The translations under genes were made by a program, and so were the position numbers. Shown here piece by piece: positions 1 to 13,500 of a stretch of DNA of 64,000 bases. The notes below the pieces were generated by a model. That model made no database searches. It saw nothing but the letters and a program-made list of their open reading frames with translations, and was not told where the DNA came from. How positions within the stretch are numbered: the stretch's first letter is position 1; each line of letters begins with the position of its first letter. Source of the stretch: Dermatemys mawii (taxonomy: Eukaryota; Chordata; Testudines; Dermatemydidae); assembly GCA_007922305.1 (NCBI GenBank), contig ML677386.1:11451830-11515829 (forward strand). Direction: 5' to 3'.

Positions 1-189
1 TCCCAGTTTTTTTTTTTAAACTATAACCTGGGATTGGTTGTTGTAATTTATCACTGTGACCAAGAGATTATAAAGGCTGCTAATTAGGTACATGACTCTC
101 AGAATCACATTTGGTTCTTCTACTGAAGATAAGCTACGCTGCCTGCAGCAGCAACAGGAGCAAAAGTTAAATCCTGTTCCCAGAAATGG

Positions 190-1463
190 TCTGCTGCAGC
201 AGGGTTTATTAAAGTGTTTTATCATTGCAATGTGTAATCTCTCTGGAAATGTGTGCTGGATTTTCCTCACTGCTCTGCACACATTGCTGTCAGTGGAGAC
301 ATGCTCCATCTTCACACTGATTTCCAGCACAGATGTTTTGCCCTTGCTGTAAACTGACACACATGAACAGGTTTTGTTTTTTTTTTAAAGCCCTGTGTGA
401 TTGTCAAAAGTGTTGCCTAACAAATACTCAACTGTCATGGTTATTCATGGTCTGTAAGAAAAGAAAATATCCAGGTTTGCCGCAAAGAAAAAAAATGGTA
501 GGGCAAAATTGAAATGTCATTTTCAAGCTTTTAAAATAGTATTACAAAAATAGGAAATTTAAACACTATTTAAAAAATACTTGACGGAGTCCCTTTAAAA
601 ACACACCACCAATCACCATTCTTTGATGAGTAATGGGGACTGGGATTTGTATCCCAAATCTCAGCTTTGGAGATATCCAAAAGCTATTCAATAAGTGTCC
701 ACTAGCAAGACAAAAAATAAACCTCTTTTGGGAAAATCCAGGGAAAATTTGACAATACCCACTAAAGTATTGCTATTAGTAAGATAATTGCACACAGTAT
801 GAAGAGGCAACATGAACAGGTACAAGAGCTATCCTGGTGCTAAAACATATTGGTTAACTTCCCGTAACCATTATCAATGGCCAAAAAGCAAAGGTTTGAG
901 AGAGTAGCTTTAACGTATAAAGGCTTTGGGAGCTGAGAGGGGTGTATAAGGCACTGTGGAGTTCACGTTACCAATGGATGTTCTCATGCACCCACTGACC
1001 ATCCTTTGGACCCCAGGCTTATTGCTTAACTTTAAGATGAATTTGCAACCCAGCTGCACCTATGCTGGGCTGTAGCTGAAACGTTGTGTGCTCTGATGCA
1101 CAGCACAGTCAATGGTGCTCAAAATTCCAATCTCTCTTGCACCTCAGGATTTGAGGCACCCCATAAGACACAGTGTACAATAATTTCACCGGGAGGTTCA
1201 GAGCCCAGCACAGGAACAAATGAGCCCCCAAGCTCCTCTTTAAAGGCAAGAAGGTGATGCTGCAGGGAGTGGGACCTTCCCTGGGCAGCACAGACTTACC
1301 TGAATGCCACCATGCTGTGCTCTGGTTTATGTGTTGTGGCTTGCTCCCTGTAAGCAGCATGGAGCTTATCTTTGCTGTCTTCATTTTACACTGAAAGCTG
1401 TGAACTATTTACAGTACTTTTGCAAAGGGAGACTCTGTTCTAACACATTTCCTGGTTTAGCTC
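190..1463 (-). other. NID1: probable NID1 3' UTR
   Basis: Sequence after the stop codon shows no supported ORF. If the single AATAAA on the minus strand is used, the 3' UTR is about 1.27 kb. The end point is inferred, and a longer UTR reaching past the window is possible. Confidence 0.4.
205..210 (-). promoter_or_regulatory. NID1: candidate polyadenylation signal AATAAA
   Basis: This is the only minus-strand AATAAA I see between the stop codon and the window edge. The downstream GU-rich element is unconvincing. Confidence 0.3.
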
Positions 1464-1585
1464 TCAGTTTCTTTCTATACAATCCACTCCAACTGCGTTG
1501 TCAGGGCAGCGGCAAGAGCGGCCTCCTGGGGTAGCCAGACATAAATGAGTACAGCCTCCATTATTCACTGTGCAATAGTTATGCC
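1464..1585 (-). CDS. NID1: NID1 exon 20 (coding part): C-terminal EGF-like module and stop
   Basis: Encodes residues 1216-1255 and the TGA at 1466-1464. It reads [20 protein letters not shown], then [16 protein letters not shown] and stop, matching the C-terminal EGF of mammalian nidogen-1 with only a few changes. The acceptor is TTCTCTTATAG. The exon is short, but its frame joins exon 19 exactly. Confidence 0.96.
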
Positions 1586-4500
1586 CTATAAGAGAACAGG
1601 AGTTTAAATAAATAAATAATAATAAAAAAGAGCCTTCTAAGGTAAATCAGTTCATATAATAGAAAAACCAGGAATGTTACAGAAAATATAAACCACACCA
1701 GAGTTAAGGATGCAAATGTTTTACTTTTGATTTCTGATTGATCAGCTCCTGAGTATCATCCCCCCTGTACCCATCAGATACCCAGTACCAATCTGGATAT
1801 CATGTGATGGAGTAGATGGCAGGTGTCTGCAGTTGGGGATGATGTCACAAGGGGAAGGTCCACAGGGAGTAGCAGTGATGGCACAGGAAAGGAAAAAACT
1901 TTCTGGAGATTGATTACAGGCCACATGAAGGACTATACTTAAGTGTATCCAGAACGTTAACGTTCATAGTTAAATAGAATGCAGAGACAGGCAGTGAGTG
2001 AACAGAAAGAAAGGGAGAGGACTAAGTCCAGAATCCTAAGAGATGTCATCCAAATAAAGGAGAATGGGGAGGATGAGGAGCCATTAGAGGAGATGGTGAA
2101 AGCAGTGTTCAAGCAAAGCAGTATAAGCAAGAAAGAAAGCGGTGTGCGCTGGAAGCCACGGGGAGGGAGTGGAAGAGACAGTATCAAAAGTAGTATATAG
2201 ACCAAAGATGATGAGGTCACAGAGAAGAAGGTCATTAGTGACAATGTTTCACTTTAGTGATGAGGGAGCAGCCAGATTTGAGGAGTCTAAGACAGTGAGA
2301 GTTAACTGTATATCTCCAGGATTTGAGAGGCAAGGAGTCAGGATGATATTTAGAGAGGCAAGTTAGATCATAAGATTTTCTTTTTAAAACAGGGACACAA
2401 ACACATGTTTGGAGAGACAGAGACAGACACACACACACCTATGAAGCAGAGCAGAGAAAGCTGGCCACGAAAAAATGTAAAAACCTCACATTTACTTAGA
2501 TGGTTAGCTCTGTGGGGCAAGGACTCTCTCTTTGTTATGTATGACTGCCTAGCACAGTAGGGCCCCAAGGTGCTACCATAATGCTTATAATTAAAAACAT
2601 TTAACAAGTTTCTCAATGAAGATATCTATATACTCATCCTTTTTTCATCATGCACTGTGGTAAGTAAGCACCTACATTAAACTACTCAAAATCAATAGCA
2701 AACTCCTTTGAACAAAAACTCTGTCACAATTTTGGTCTCAGCTGAAAAGAAAAATCTCACAAATCTAGCATCATTGTGATCCTAAAACATGAACTCTTGT
2801 CTCGACAGCCAGACTGAATTTGGCCAGAAATAACAAGACTCAACAGTGGCATTAATTCCCAGAGAAACAAAAATTGTTATTTCAAGGATATTAATTTCCT
2901 CCTTTGAGCCTCTATTGCTCAAGCTAAGTAAGAAGAAGAGAAATAAAGAATGTTGTCTCTCTGAAAAGAATTACCATCACCATTACCATGTTTCCAAAAT
3001 TCACAAGAGGCTTTTGGGACACAGGAATATTTATGAACATAACTCAAAAGCTTAACATTTATGTAGGGCGAGAATGACTTTGCCTATTCTATCACCTACT
3101 GCTCCCCTAACTCTCTTTTTTAAAAACACAGGACTTTTGAACTCCTGGAGAAACATAGGGATTTTGTAATTACCTTGTGGGCACTGAGCAAAAGCTGTAG
3201 TTATTCCATAAAGACGGGCGCGTTTGTGGGGCTGGAAATTATCATTCTCTTTTGAAATTGTGCGATCCACAGCTATAACAGCGTCCCTACAGTACACACA
3301 AAAAAAGTGTAAAGGTGAGTGAAGGCTTTCCCCTAAGACGACCTCAGAAGAAAAATAACTGGAAGAGGAAGCACCAGATACCTTTTTACACTTTAACAGC
3401 CCGCCAACTAGTAATGCTGAATCACACAGCCAGACCAGAAGGTAGCCAGTATGAAGAACTCCAGAGTCTGGTTTGTTTGCTACCAAATCCCACTTCTGTT
3501 GGGCAACCCAAATATGTAACAGTCCTGATTCTGGGAAGCAAAGGGATCTTCTAGTAGCAGGGTAACAGTCTTTTTTGGGGGGAAGAAAAGGTAAACATAA
3601 GGCACTCAGATTGACCGCGTCCCTCTAGGGAACATGGTAATTGGTAATTTCGATACTCTTCTCTACAATATTATTCCTGGCATGGCCACAATGCAATGAT
3701 CCATTGCTATGGACAATGTTCCACTTCAAGACATGCAGAATTAGAAGGGTAGGAGTTCAGTCACTCAGTTGCAGTTGTTACCTGTTGTAAACAAAAAGCA
3801 ACTGGCTGGCAGGATTGTGACATTTTCCACTTCTCATTTTTAAATGGAATTCTGTAGTAGTATTTCATAGATATTGGGTTCAACCTTGGAAATTCTTAGT
3901 CATGTGAAAAGCCCTTACTCCCAAGTAGCCCTGTTGAAGTCAGTGGAACTATTTGTTCAAGAATTTGCAGATACAGTCTTGGTCACATGTTTATATGGAT
4001 TAAAACCAAACTACTGGTATTTTAAAAACATTTAGTATGGAATCTTATCTGCAATTTTAATAAAGTCAGCCTAGGTCATAATGTGGTAAAGGCTTAAATC
4101 ACCTGCCTCCAGCAAACAAAAATAAGTGTTTTCAACAGCTAAAATATTTTCTTCTTATTACTGACTGAACATTTACATACTAATAAGGATAAGAAGAGCC
4201 TCAAGTAATCAATTTCTGAACTAAACCTCAAAGCAAGTGCTGCCCTAAGACATATTAAATCACCTGCTCATATTAAACCTATCCCCCTCACATTCAGCAT
4301 TAAAAGCATCTTGTTAGAGAACAAATTATTAAACTGAGAAATCAGTTAACTGGGAACATTAATACATCCAACTCTAAATTTCCACTATGCCTTGCCTCAG
4401 CTGATTGCCAGGAGAGAAAAAAAATAAAATCTCTAAGGAAGGATACATGCGCTGCCAAGCGAACAGATGCAGTGAACCTCAGTTTCTACCAGGCAGAAGA

Positions 4501-7500
4501 TCAGATTAAAATACAACTACATAATTTCTTAAACAGATAACCTACCTCCTCCAGTCTGTGTAATATAAATTCTTCCCATAGCTTGTAATACTAAAAGGAT
4601 ACTGGACTCCTTCAAGGATCTTTCGTCGACCAAGCTGACTGGGGTTCATACATTCCACCCTCTTGGTGCCTGTACACAGTAAAACAATTTAGTCTTTGTA
4701 TATGACAAATAGATTTGTTTTGTGGGCGGGGGGGGGGGGGAGCACAAGGACATAATCAAAAGAGCATGTATAATTTCCTCAAAGTCCTCTCCCCACCCCC
4801 AGCCAAATTCTTGTCCAGATCACACCTCCTTATAAGGACCAAACCTTTTATAAAATGTCTCATTTATTCCCATGTGTCCACTTTGGTAGATCAGTGTTAT
4901 GCCTGTGGGACCCTATTAGAACGACAGATGAAAGCCCATCCAGGTCCTTGTCTGGATGTTCAGATGGACTGAAAGATTACTGCAGCAGCTGCTGAAGACT
5001 GCCAGGGACAATTTGTGCACATACGACAAATTTTGCTCATGAAGACTGTGGGCCTGACCATCCTGAAGAATAAAGGGCTCATTCAAGGGGTAACTGGATG
5101 ACATTCCTCTGGCTTTTGAATCTATGGCAGGCGTGGGCAAACTTTTTGGCCCAAGGACCACATCAAGGTTAAAAATTATATGGAGGGCCGGGTAGGGCAG
5201 GGAAGCTTGGCCCCAACCCCTATCCGACTCCCTCCCACTTCCCACCCCCCTCAGAACCCTCAACCCATCTAACCCCCCCTACTCCCTGTCCCATGACTGC
5301 CCCCTCCCAAAACCACCACCCCCGCCCCAACCACCCCCTGGGACTGCATCCCACATCTAAGCCTCCCTGCTCATTGTCCCTTGACTGCTCCCACCCTGAG
5401 ACTCCCCCCAGGACTCGATCCCCTATCCAACCCCCTGCTGCTTGTCCCCTGACCAACCCCCCCCCGAGACCTCCCACCCTAACTGCCCCCCCAGAACTCC
5501 ATCCCCTATCCAACCCCCACACTCCCTGTCCTTTGAGTGCCCCGATCCTTCTCCAAACCCCGGCTCCCTGACAAACCCCTGGGACTCCCTACCCCTTATC
5601 CAAGGCCCTGGCTCCCTTACCACACCAGAGCAAGACGCACTGCTCAACAAGAGCTCACAGCCCCGCATCCTTACAATATCGCTCAGAGCAGTAGGAGATC
5701 AAGCGCTGCCTGGCCATAGCTGCAGGCTATAGCACTGCCCGTGTGAGCGCAGAGGCTCCAGGCTCCAAGGGAGGGGACTAGTGGAGGGGAGAGAGGGCGG
5801 AGCAGCCTCCCCAGTCAGGAGCTCAGGGCCCAGTCGGGAAGGGCCCACAGGCTGGATGTGGCCCAGGGGCCGTAGGTTGCCCACCCCTGCTCTATGAATA
5901 TCCAGTTCCCCATACGAAGGGCTAAATATGGATTAGAGATATACTTGCTTGCAGCAAACACAAAATAAGTCTACAGCATACCTAGCACTTTCTCCTTTCA
6001 GAACTAAAATCCTTCAGCTTGTAAACCCACTTTTGATGAATCAGTAAGAGATAATAAATAAAACAGTGGATACTCTGAGGTATGTCTCTCAAGCCTGAGA
6101 AACGATGAAGTCTAAACAACTCAAAGCATTTGCTCATGAGTCATGCTGTGCATCACTGCACTGGTTATCATGTTGAGTCTGTTATGCATTATGAATACGA
6201 ACATTTCAGCACCTCTCTTTACCTGCATCAACCCAGCACAGCATTGAGGCGTAAGTGTCAAATGTTAGACCATTTGGTAATCCCAGATCATCTTTAACAA
6301 GAATCCTTCTGTTTGTGCCATCCATGTATGAAGTTTCAATTTTAGGAGCATCCCTGTTCCAGTCAGTCCAGTAAAGATTTCTGAATAGGAAGAGAAGGCA
6401 AAAAAGTTAAAATAATTGATCAATCCAAAGTGATTTCTCTTTTTCTTTACGTAAAGGAAAACTTTTAAGTAAACAAACGAGGAAACAGGGAACATTTACA
6501 TAGAATGGCAGAAAGCAGCATATCTAACTTTGAGAGAAGATACCTGAAGTATAGTGAAGTGGCATCACTTTAAAAAGATTGCTTTTCCAGCATTGTGTAG
6601 AAGCTTATTTACCAGGTGCCAAACAGAAAAATCCATTTCAACAATACAAAGTCAGTCCAGGTAAAAACAACTGCACCTGAGTAGCCGAACTCCTACCCTT
6701 CTAATTGTGAACAAGATACTTTCACAAAATTCATCAGAACGAATTGGTGTAATAGAACAAACAGGGACCACTATACAATGCTCATTCCCTAACACTTGCC
6801 TTAGTATTTGTAGTATTCTAGGCAGACAATAAGGTAAGCACTGTAGCTGAAATGTTTCATGGCACAGATGGATTTTCAAACTTTCGGAAGAGTCTTGGTG
6901 TACGTTAATTAGGAGGCTGTCCCAAGTGTAACAGTGTCAGAGAGAACACAATATTGGGTGTAGGTAAAGGAGACAGATAAAGGCAGAGATGTATGTAGAG
7001 AAGGAGCTAATGTAGTTTTTTGAAAGTCAGTAGAGTACTGGAAATATGGCTGCCACTAAAGAAAAAGCAATAAGAAAATGCTTATTCTAATCCAATACTT
7101 TATTTGCTAATAAAAATGTATTATTATTGTGCCTTGAGAGAAATGCTTCTAATAAGCATTCTGAAAGAAGTTTTTATTTCCAATAAAACACCTAGTAATA
7201 TATTATTTTATAGGAGGATTTTTGGGACTGAAAAAAGGATATCGAAGCTTTATATCAACAGTTGAAGACAGTTTAAAAATGTAGAGGGAGTTTCAGGATA
7301 TATACATAAAATCAAGAATCAGAGAGGTAGCTGTGTTAGTCTGGAATTGCAGAAGTGGACAGAGAGTCCTGTGGCACCTTAAAGACTAACTAAAGTATTA
7401 GAGCATAAGCTTTCGTGGACTAATACCCACTTCGTGGGATGCATGCAGTGGAAGACTTCCACTGCATACATAAAATGTTTATTAAAAATAAATGTATCTA

Positions 7501-10500
7501 TAAAATATTTACATACCCTCTCACAGAATCTGTTACTATGGCTCTGGGGTTCACCAGATCAGTGTTAAACAGCACTCGGCGCTGGCTACCATCCAGTCTG
7601 GCCACTTCTATTCTATCGAGATGAGAGTCAGTCCAGAACACGTTGCGACCGAGATGATCTATTGCTATTCCTTCAGGACTTCCCAAGTCTGGAACAGAAC
7701 AAAGAAAACAACACACCAAACAATAAGTTTGTTTCCTAATATAGTTATACTAAACACTTAACAGTTATTCCAGCTTGAGCAGCAAACTTTCCATTAAGTA
7801 ATTTTCCTAATGTCTGTCCAATCACAGTTAAGGCCAACAAACCATTTTATCAGAGTAAGTTAACCTGTTACAAGATGAATACAAGTTATGCCTTACAAAA
7901 TATAACAATAGTAACTTATTGGGAAGGCACGCACTTCTACAAAAGAGATCTTTAATCAGCACCTGAAAGACAGCAAATCTAACTGCTAGAGAGAACAACA
8001 AAAATGACTAGTTTATTTCACTACTGATCGTAGAGAAAATTAAAGAACGTGCAGGTAATTTAGGTTTGAAGCCAATGGGGCTCTTCATAGGCTCAGGGAT
8101 CAATCCCAAATGGCACATCTCACAGGAACTGGGGCCCAGGTCAGTGGCAGTCAAGAACAGCATACAGGTTTCCTGTGCTAACTACTAGACACTGCTGCCT
8201 CCAACAGAACACAAGCTGAAGTCACAGTTTAAACCTACTGTAAATGTTTTGTTAACAATTCAATAGGGTTACACAACTTCTAAGTTGATACTTCCATACA
8301 TTTTTTCTGTTAATTTTAAAATACGTCAAAAGCCCATGAATCAGCGGAAGGATTCCAACTGATTTTAATGGGCTTTAGATCAGCCCTATGTGCTGCTAGG
8401 GGATTGTAAACAGCAAGAAAAAAAATTAATAGTAAGGCCTTTTTATTAAAGAATAATATTTGTAACAAGAAATCAAAACAAAGTTCACTAACCAAAGAGA
8501 ATAAACCGAACCACATCCCAGCCTGGAGTTTAATTTTAGTCCTATAACCCAAAGTGTGGAATGTGGCCTTCCCAAAGAGTCTCCTAAACAGCCTCTTTTC
8601 TAAATTTTTTTCTTACAATCTGTGTAAGGACAAGGGAGGATGATGAGCTTAAGTTAACCTCCTGTTCACAAGGAATTAGGAAGTGCCTCTGCATCCAATC
8701 ACAGAAAGGGATCCCCAGGAAGTATAAAGTACAAACAAACCTGTATGTTTCATTCCATTAATTTATATGGTGCCCATCACATGCATGTATGCAACACTGG
8801 AGACAATTACGAACGGGAGAGGGTATATAAATCATAAAGCATGCCCCTGCCAAAGAACTTGGGGCACAGGACAAATAATTTTAAAAAACTCAGTTATTAG
8901 AACATCAATTTTAGAAGAAAATCATGATAGGCAATATAAAAATATAAACTCAAAAAGTATTTATATAAAACTGGTCCAAAAGCATACAAGCAGTAAGACA
9001 ACTCTGATCCATAGTCAAACTGGGCAGAAGAAGAGTTTTATTTAATTTAAATAGAGATTATATAAATCATGCTATAGAATTCCATGTCAGGGATACAATT
9101 CTCAATTAAATTCTGAAGGCTGCTTAGAATAAATTTCTATAGAACCCAATAAATTTTTGGTGGTTTCATCCTTACTGAATTTTACAGAACTTTTTCAAAA
9201 ATGTCTGCAACAAAAACCTACCAAAATTTAGAATTACAAGAATATGCCAAATAATTAGAGCAAAGAGAGGTACATACTATATTTGAAATGTAGGAAACAA
9301 AACACAAAAATCAAGAAAAAACCCACCACAATTCTTTGTCTCACAAAATCCAGCTTTATATTGTGTTGTCAAGACCAGCTCCCTCCAATATGCCAGTAAC
9401 ACAGCTCCACTAGTTTGGAGCATGAAGCTGGCTTAGAAGGGTCAGGTGACTTGTCCTTTCTGAAGGATGCACAATTTTATCATAATCACTATTTCAAACC
9501 TGAGATGTCAATGGACCTACTTAATTTTTTTTTAAAAAAATGTGTAGTTAGGAGTCACTTCTCAACCTTATAATTGCTGGAATTTAACACAAATTCTAAC
9601 CCAAGGGCTTGTCGACCTATAAAAGTAACTATATCAGTGGACTTAAATTGGTAGACTCCCCTAGTGTGAACACAGTTATACCAGTAGAGTTTATTCCCTT
9701 ACTGGAATTGAACTATACTTGTATAAGACACTTTTATTATCTGTGTATCTGTACCAACACTAGGAGTTCAACTGGGAAAAACTATTTTTTGTTAAAAAAC
9801 AAACAAACCGAAAACATCACAACCTTAGCCGAAATAGTAATACTAATACAAAAATAAGCATGTAGTGCAGACTTAAGAAGAAGAATGGCTGGCAGGAAAC
9901 AAACACTATTGCTCATCAAAATTGAAATTATTCTATCCCCCTTGGAAAACAAAATGGTCTTTGCAAAGATCTGGGGCGGGCTTACAAATCTTTAAACTAT
10001 GTTAGTACTGTACAAAAGGAGAAGAAATAATACATCATTCTGACAGCTACAGTCTTTTACTGGTTACAATTTAAATACATCATAATATTTAAAAAGGTAT
10101 TCAAGTTTAACAATCAATCTCCAAAGTGCTAATAAAATTAATCTTAGCTAGCTAGATGGAATTTAGATTCAATTCTGTGTTTTGCAGAGGGATTTTGTTT
10201 GGAACATGTTTTAGTACTGTACGTGCATAGTTTTTCTTGGACAGTTATCTGTTCCAAAAACAACAGGAAATAGCAGACAATGACCTATTGCTCTGGTCCC
10301 AGTGATTTCTCACTCAATCATAGAAGGAGACATTATTACTTTAAAAATATAAATAAAAAGGCATATTAAACTTTCTTGTATTCAGACAGCACAAAAAATT
10401 GCTCTACAGTTCTCAGGACACATAGATCTATAAAGAAGAACGGGCTGCACACAACTGAAATGAAATGTAAATACAATCCCCCTTCAGGCTAATTCCAGGG

Positions 10501-13500
10501 GTATAAACTCTGAATGAACCAATAAGAATTGCATGGGGTTGTTTCAAAAGTGCCATAGTGTCCCTTCAGGAAAACCAGCTGTCAGGGAAGTTTTCAAATG
10601 CAGAACTACACTCCCCATTTCTGAATTTCAAAGAAAAACTCAATTCATTTCATTTAATCTATCTATTCATTTTCACATTTATTCATTATTCAGCCACTAA
10701 AAAAGTCTCGTATTTCTCAACCCAAACTGGATTCCTGGGGAGAAACACTTGGACAAAACACTGGGTGGGAATTTAAAAAAAAAAAATTGACACTGTGATT
10801 ATCCTAGTAAGAGTCATATTGGACCATAATCAGCAGAAGTTACACTGCCTTATCTGGGTATGTAACTTATTTGGGTCACAAGTCGTGTGTGTGTGCGCGC
10901 ATGAGCAAGCACGTGTGTGCATGCTGAACAAGAGGGAATGAACACCCATTCCAAGACTGAAATCTGCAAAGAACTGATCAAGATGCAGAGCAAATATATA
11001 TAAAGTTCCTCTCCCACCCTCAAATCATGTGTCTATATCCCTTCATCTCTTGCTGAGGCCAGCAGGCAGTGGAAGCTGCCTCATGTGGGGTGGCGAGCCT
11101 CCCTCCCATCCCCAGGAGCTGAACGGGAGGACTGCCGACTCCAGTGGTCTATTGGTGGGGAACAGGAGAGGATAGTGGGTTAGAGATCTGCTACCAGTGG
11201 TTTCCAGAAGTTTCTTCTTCTTGGCACAATTCTATTCTGAGCTGCCAGCCAGGAGATTTAAAGAGGCTGTGTGTGGCCTGAAGTAAATGTCTTTCCTGGC
11301 TGGCTAACATTTAGCCAGAGGGAAACTTGGCCCCTGCAGTGCTAGCATGTGTAAGGGAATATATTAAGCAGGCTCTGTGCATCCCCTCCCCCATCTCACC
11401 AGTCATTCTCAGTGCCATGATTTCAGTCTACCAGTACTGGAAGCAGGCTGGACACAGTCCCAGGCTCTGTCCTTGGGAAGTGGACAAGCTTGTGCACACA
11501 TGTATGGCTCATATGATTTAAACGACTGCAGTAGAGGGGAAGTTCCCCCTACGGAGCAGCCCCTGCAGCTGCGGAGCTCAGGAAACTTGTAGCCTCGGGA
11601 GGCTATGCAGCTGCAGAGGCAGATGAGGGCTGGATGGAGCCCCGTACCAAAACATGCCCCTGCAAAGCAAACAAACTCTCATCACAAGAACACGAACAAA
11701 GAAAAAAATGTTCAATACAAAAACAAACAGCAAACCGAACAAGGGAGCTGCAGCACACAGAAAGGAGATAAAAACAGGGTAATCTCAGTGTCTTCAGAAA
11801 GATTGGGAGTAGTGGCTCTGTAATTTGTGTTTCAATTCTGGTAGCAGAGCACACCATGTAAATGCCCGATTAAACACGTGAGCAAGTAGTCAACACCTTA
11901 GGGTTTGTCTACACTTAACGTTTTATAGCGCTCTAACTTGCAGGCTCAAGGGTGTGAAAAATCAGCCCCCTGAGCACAGTAAGTCTGAGCGCTTTAAAGC
12001 ACTAGTGAGGACAGGCTCCGAGTGCCGGGAGCCATGCTTCCAGTGCTCACGGATGACCACACTCGCACTTCAAAGCACTGATGCGGGAGCATTCCTGTGA
12101 CAGCTCTTTGAAGTTTCTAGTGCAGCCATGCCCATAGTGTTCTGTTTTGATTTCACAATATAATGCATCTGATGCTTTGGACAGAAAATTAAGACCACCA
12201 TTGCTTTAGCACAGTGGTTCTCAGATTTTTGTACTGGTGACACCTTTCACATAGCAAGCCTCTGAGTGTGACACCTCCTCCCCCCCCGTATAAATTAAAC
12301 ACACTTATTAATATATTTAACACCATTATAAGTGCTGGAGGCACAGTGGAATATGGGGTAGAGACTGACAGCTCACGACCCTCCATGTAATAACCGTGCG
12401 ACCCTCTAAGGGGTCCCGACCCCCAGCTTGAGAACCTCTGCTTTAGCGTAACTTCACAAGTACTTGGTTTGTCACAATCTGCACCAGCAACAAGGGCAAC
12501 AGAAGTCCTGAACGAGTCGTTAGACACTTTTTGCTTCCATAGCAGACAAAAGATATGGAAGATTACATGATAATGGAACATTGTTAAGACAAACCACCTA
12601 TGGGCCTTGAGTACTGATCACATTTGCTTTCACCCCTTCATGATACAGTATTAAATGGCTCTAACACACACTGCAAGGAGGAGGGAAGATGTGAAACAAA
12701 CACAATTCTCATTAAATTAAGTCACAGGTTCTCTGAAAAGTCATCCAATATATACATAGTCCACTATCAATAAGAATGCTATGTGTCAACATTTCTATTT
12801 TGTGCTTCCCTCCCCTGCTAACTTATTCACAGACAAGCAAAAAGAGCTTTGTTCTGAGGTGTCCTTAAAGATAAAGGGAATGGAAAGCAGTGGTCCTTCC
12901 AGCAACCCCTTTGTAGTTGGATGGGCACAGACTCACAATAAGTGCCTAGAATATGCCTTTGAGGTTAATTCTATTAGAATTGAAAGGGAGTCTTATGAGC
13001 ATTTTGGATATCAGGCCCTTAGGAGGCCCAAGTCAGGGTTCTACTGTTAGAGAACAGTCACAGGGAACCTATTCCCTTCCCAGTATCCACTCAGCAGGCA
13101 ACACAACATGATTGCGTCCACTTCCTGAGCATAAAATAGGGGAAGACCCATTCCACTCTGCTTCTGTGAGGACCCTGGAACCAAAAGTATAATTACAGAA
13201 ATGGTTTTACACTGCAAATTTATGCATTTAGTAGTAATTTTGAATGTTTTAGTATTTATGGCTGTATAGGTTCTGTTTGTATTTTTGTTAATATTTGCAT
13301 CAGTTATGGAAGTAGAGAAATGGGAGCTGCCCCCTTAAAAACAGGGGAAGGTACATGTATACGATGGAGTGTGTCCTAGCAAAGACTTGTGAGATCTGCA
13401 TGCAGCTCAAGAATAGGGAAGACCCAGCCCACAGGAAGCTCCCTAAACAAAGGCAGAGCAAGGTATTATATCCTTTAGGAAACTCCAGCCTCATCACTGA

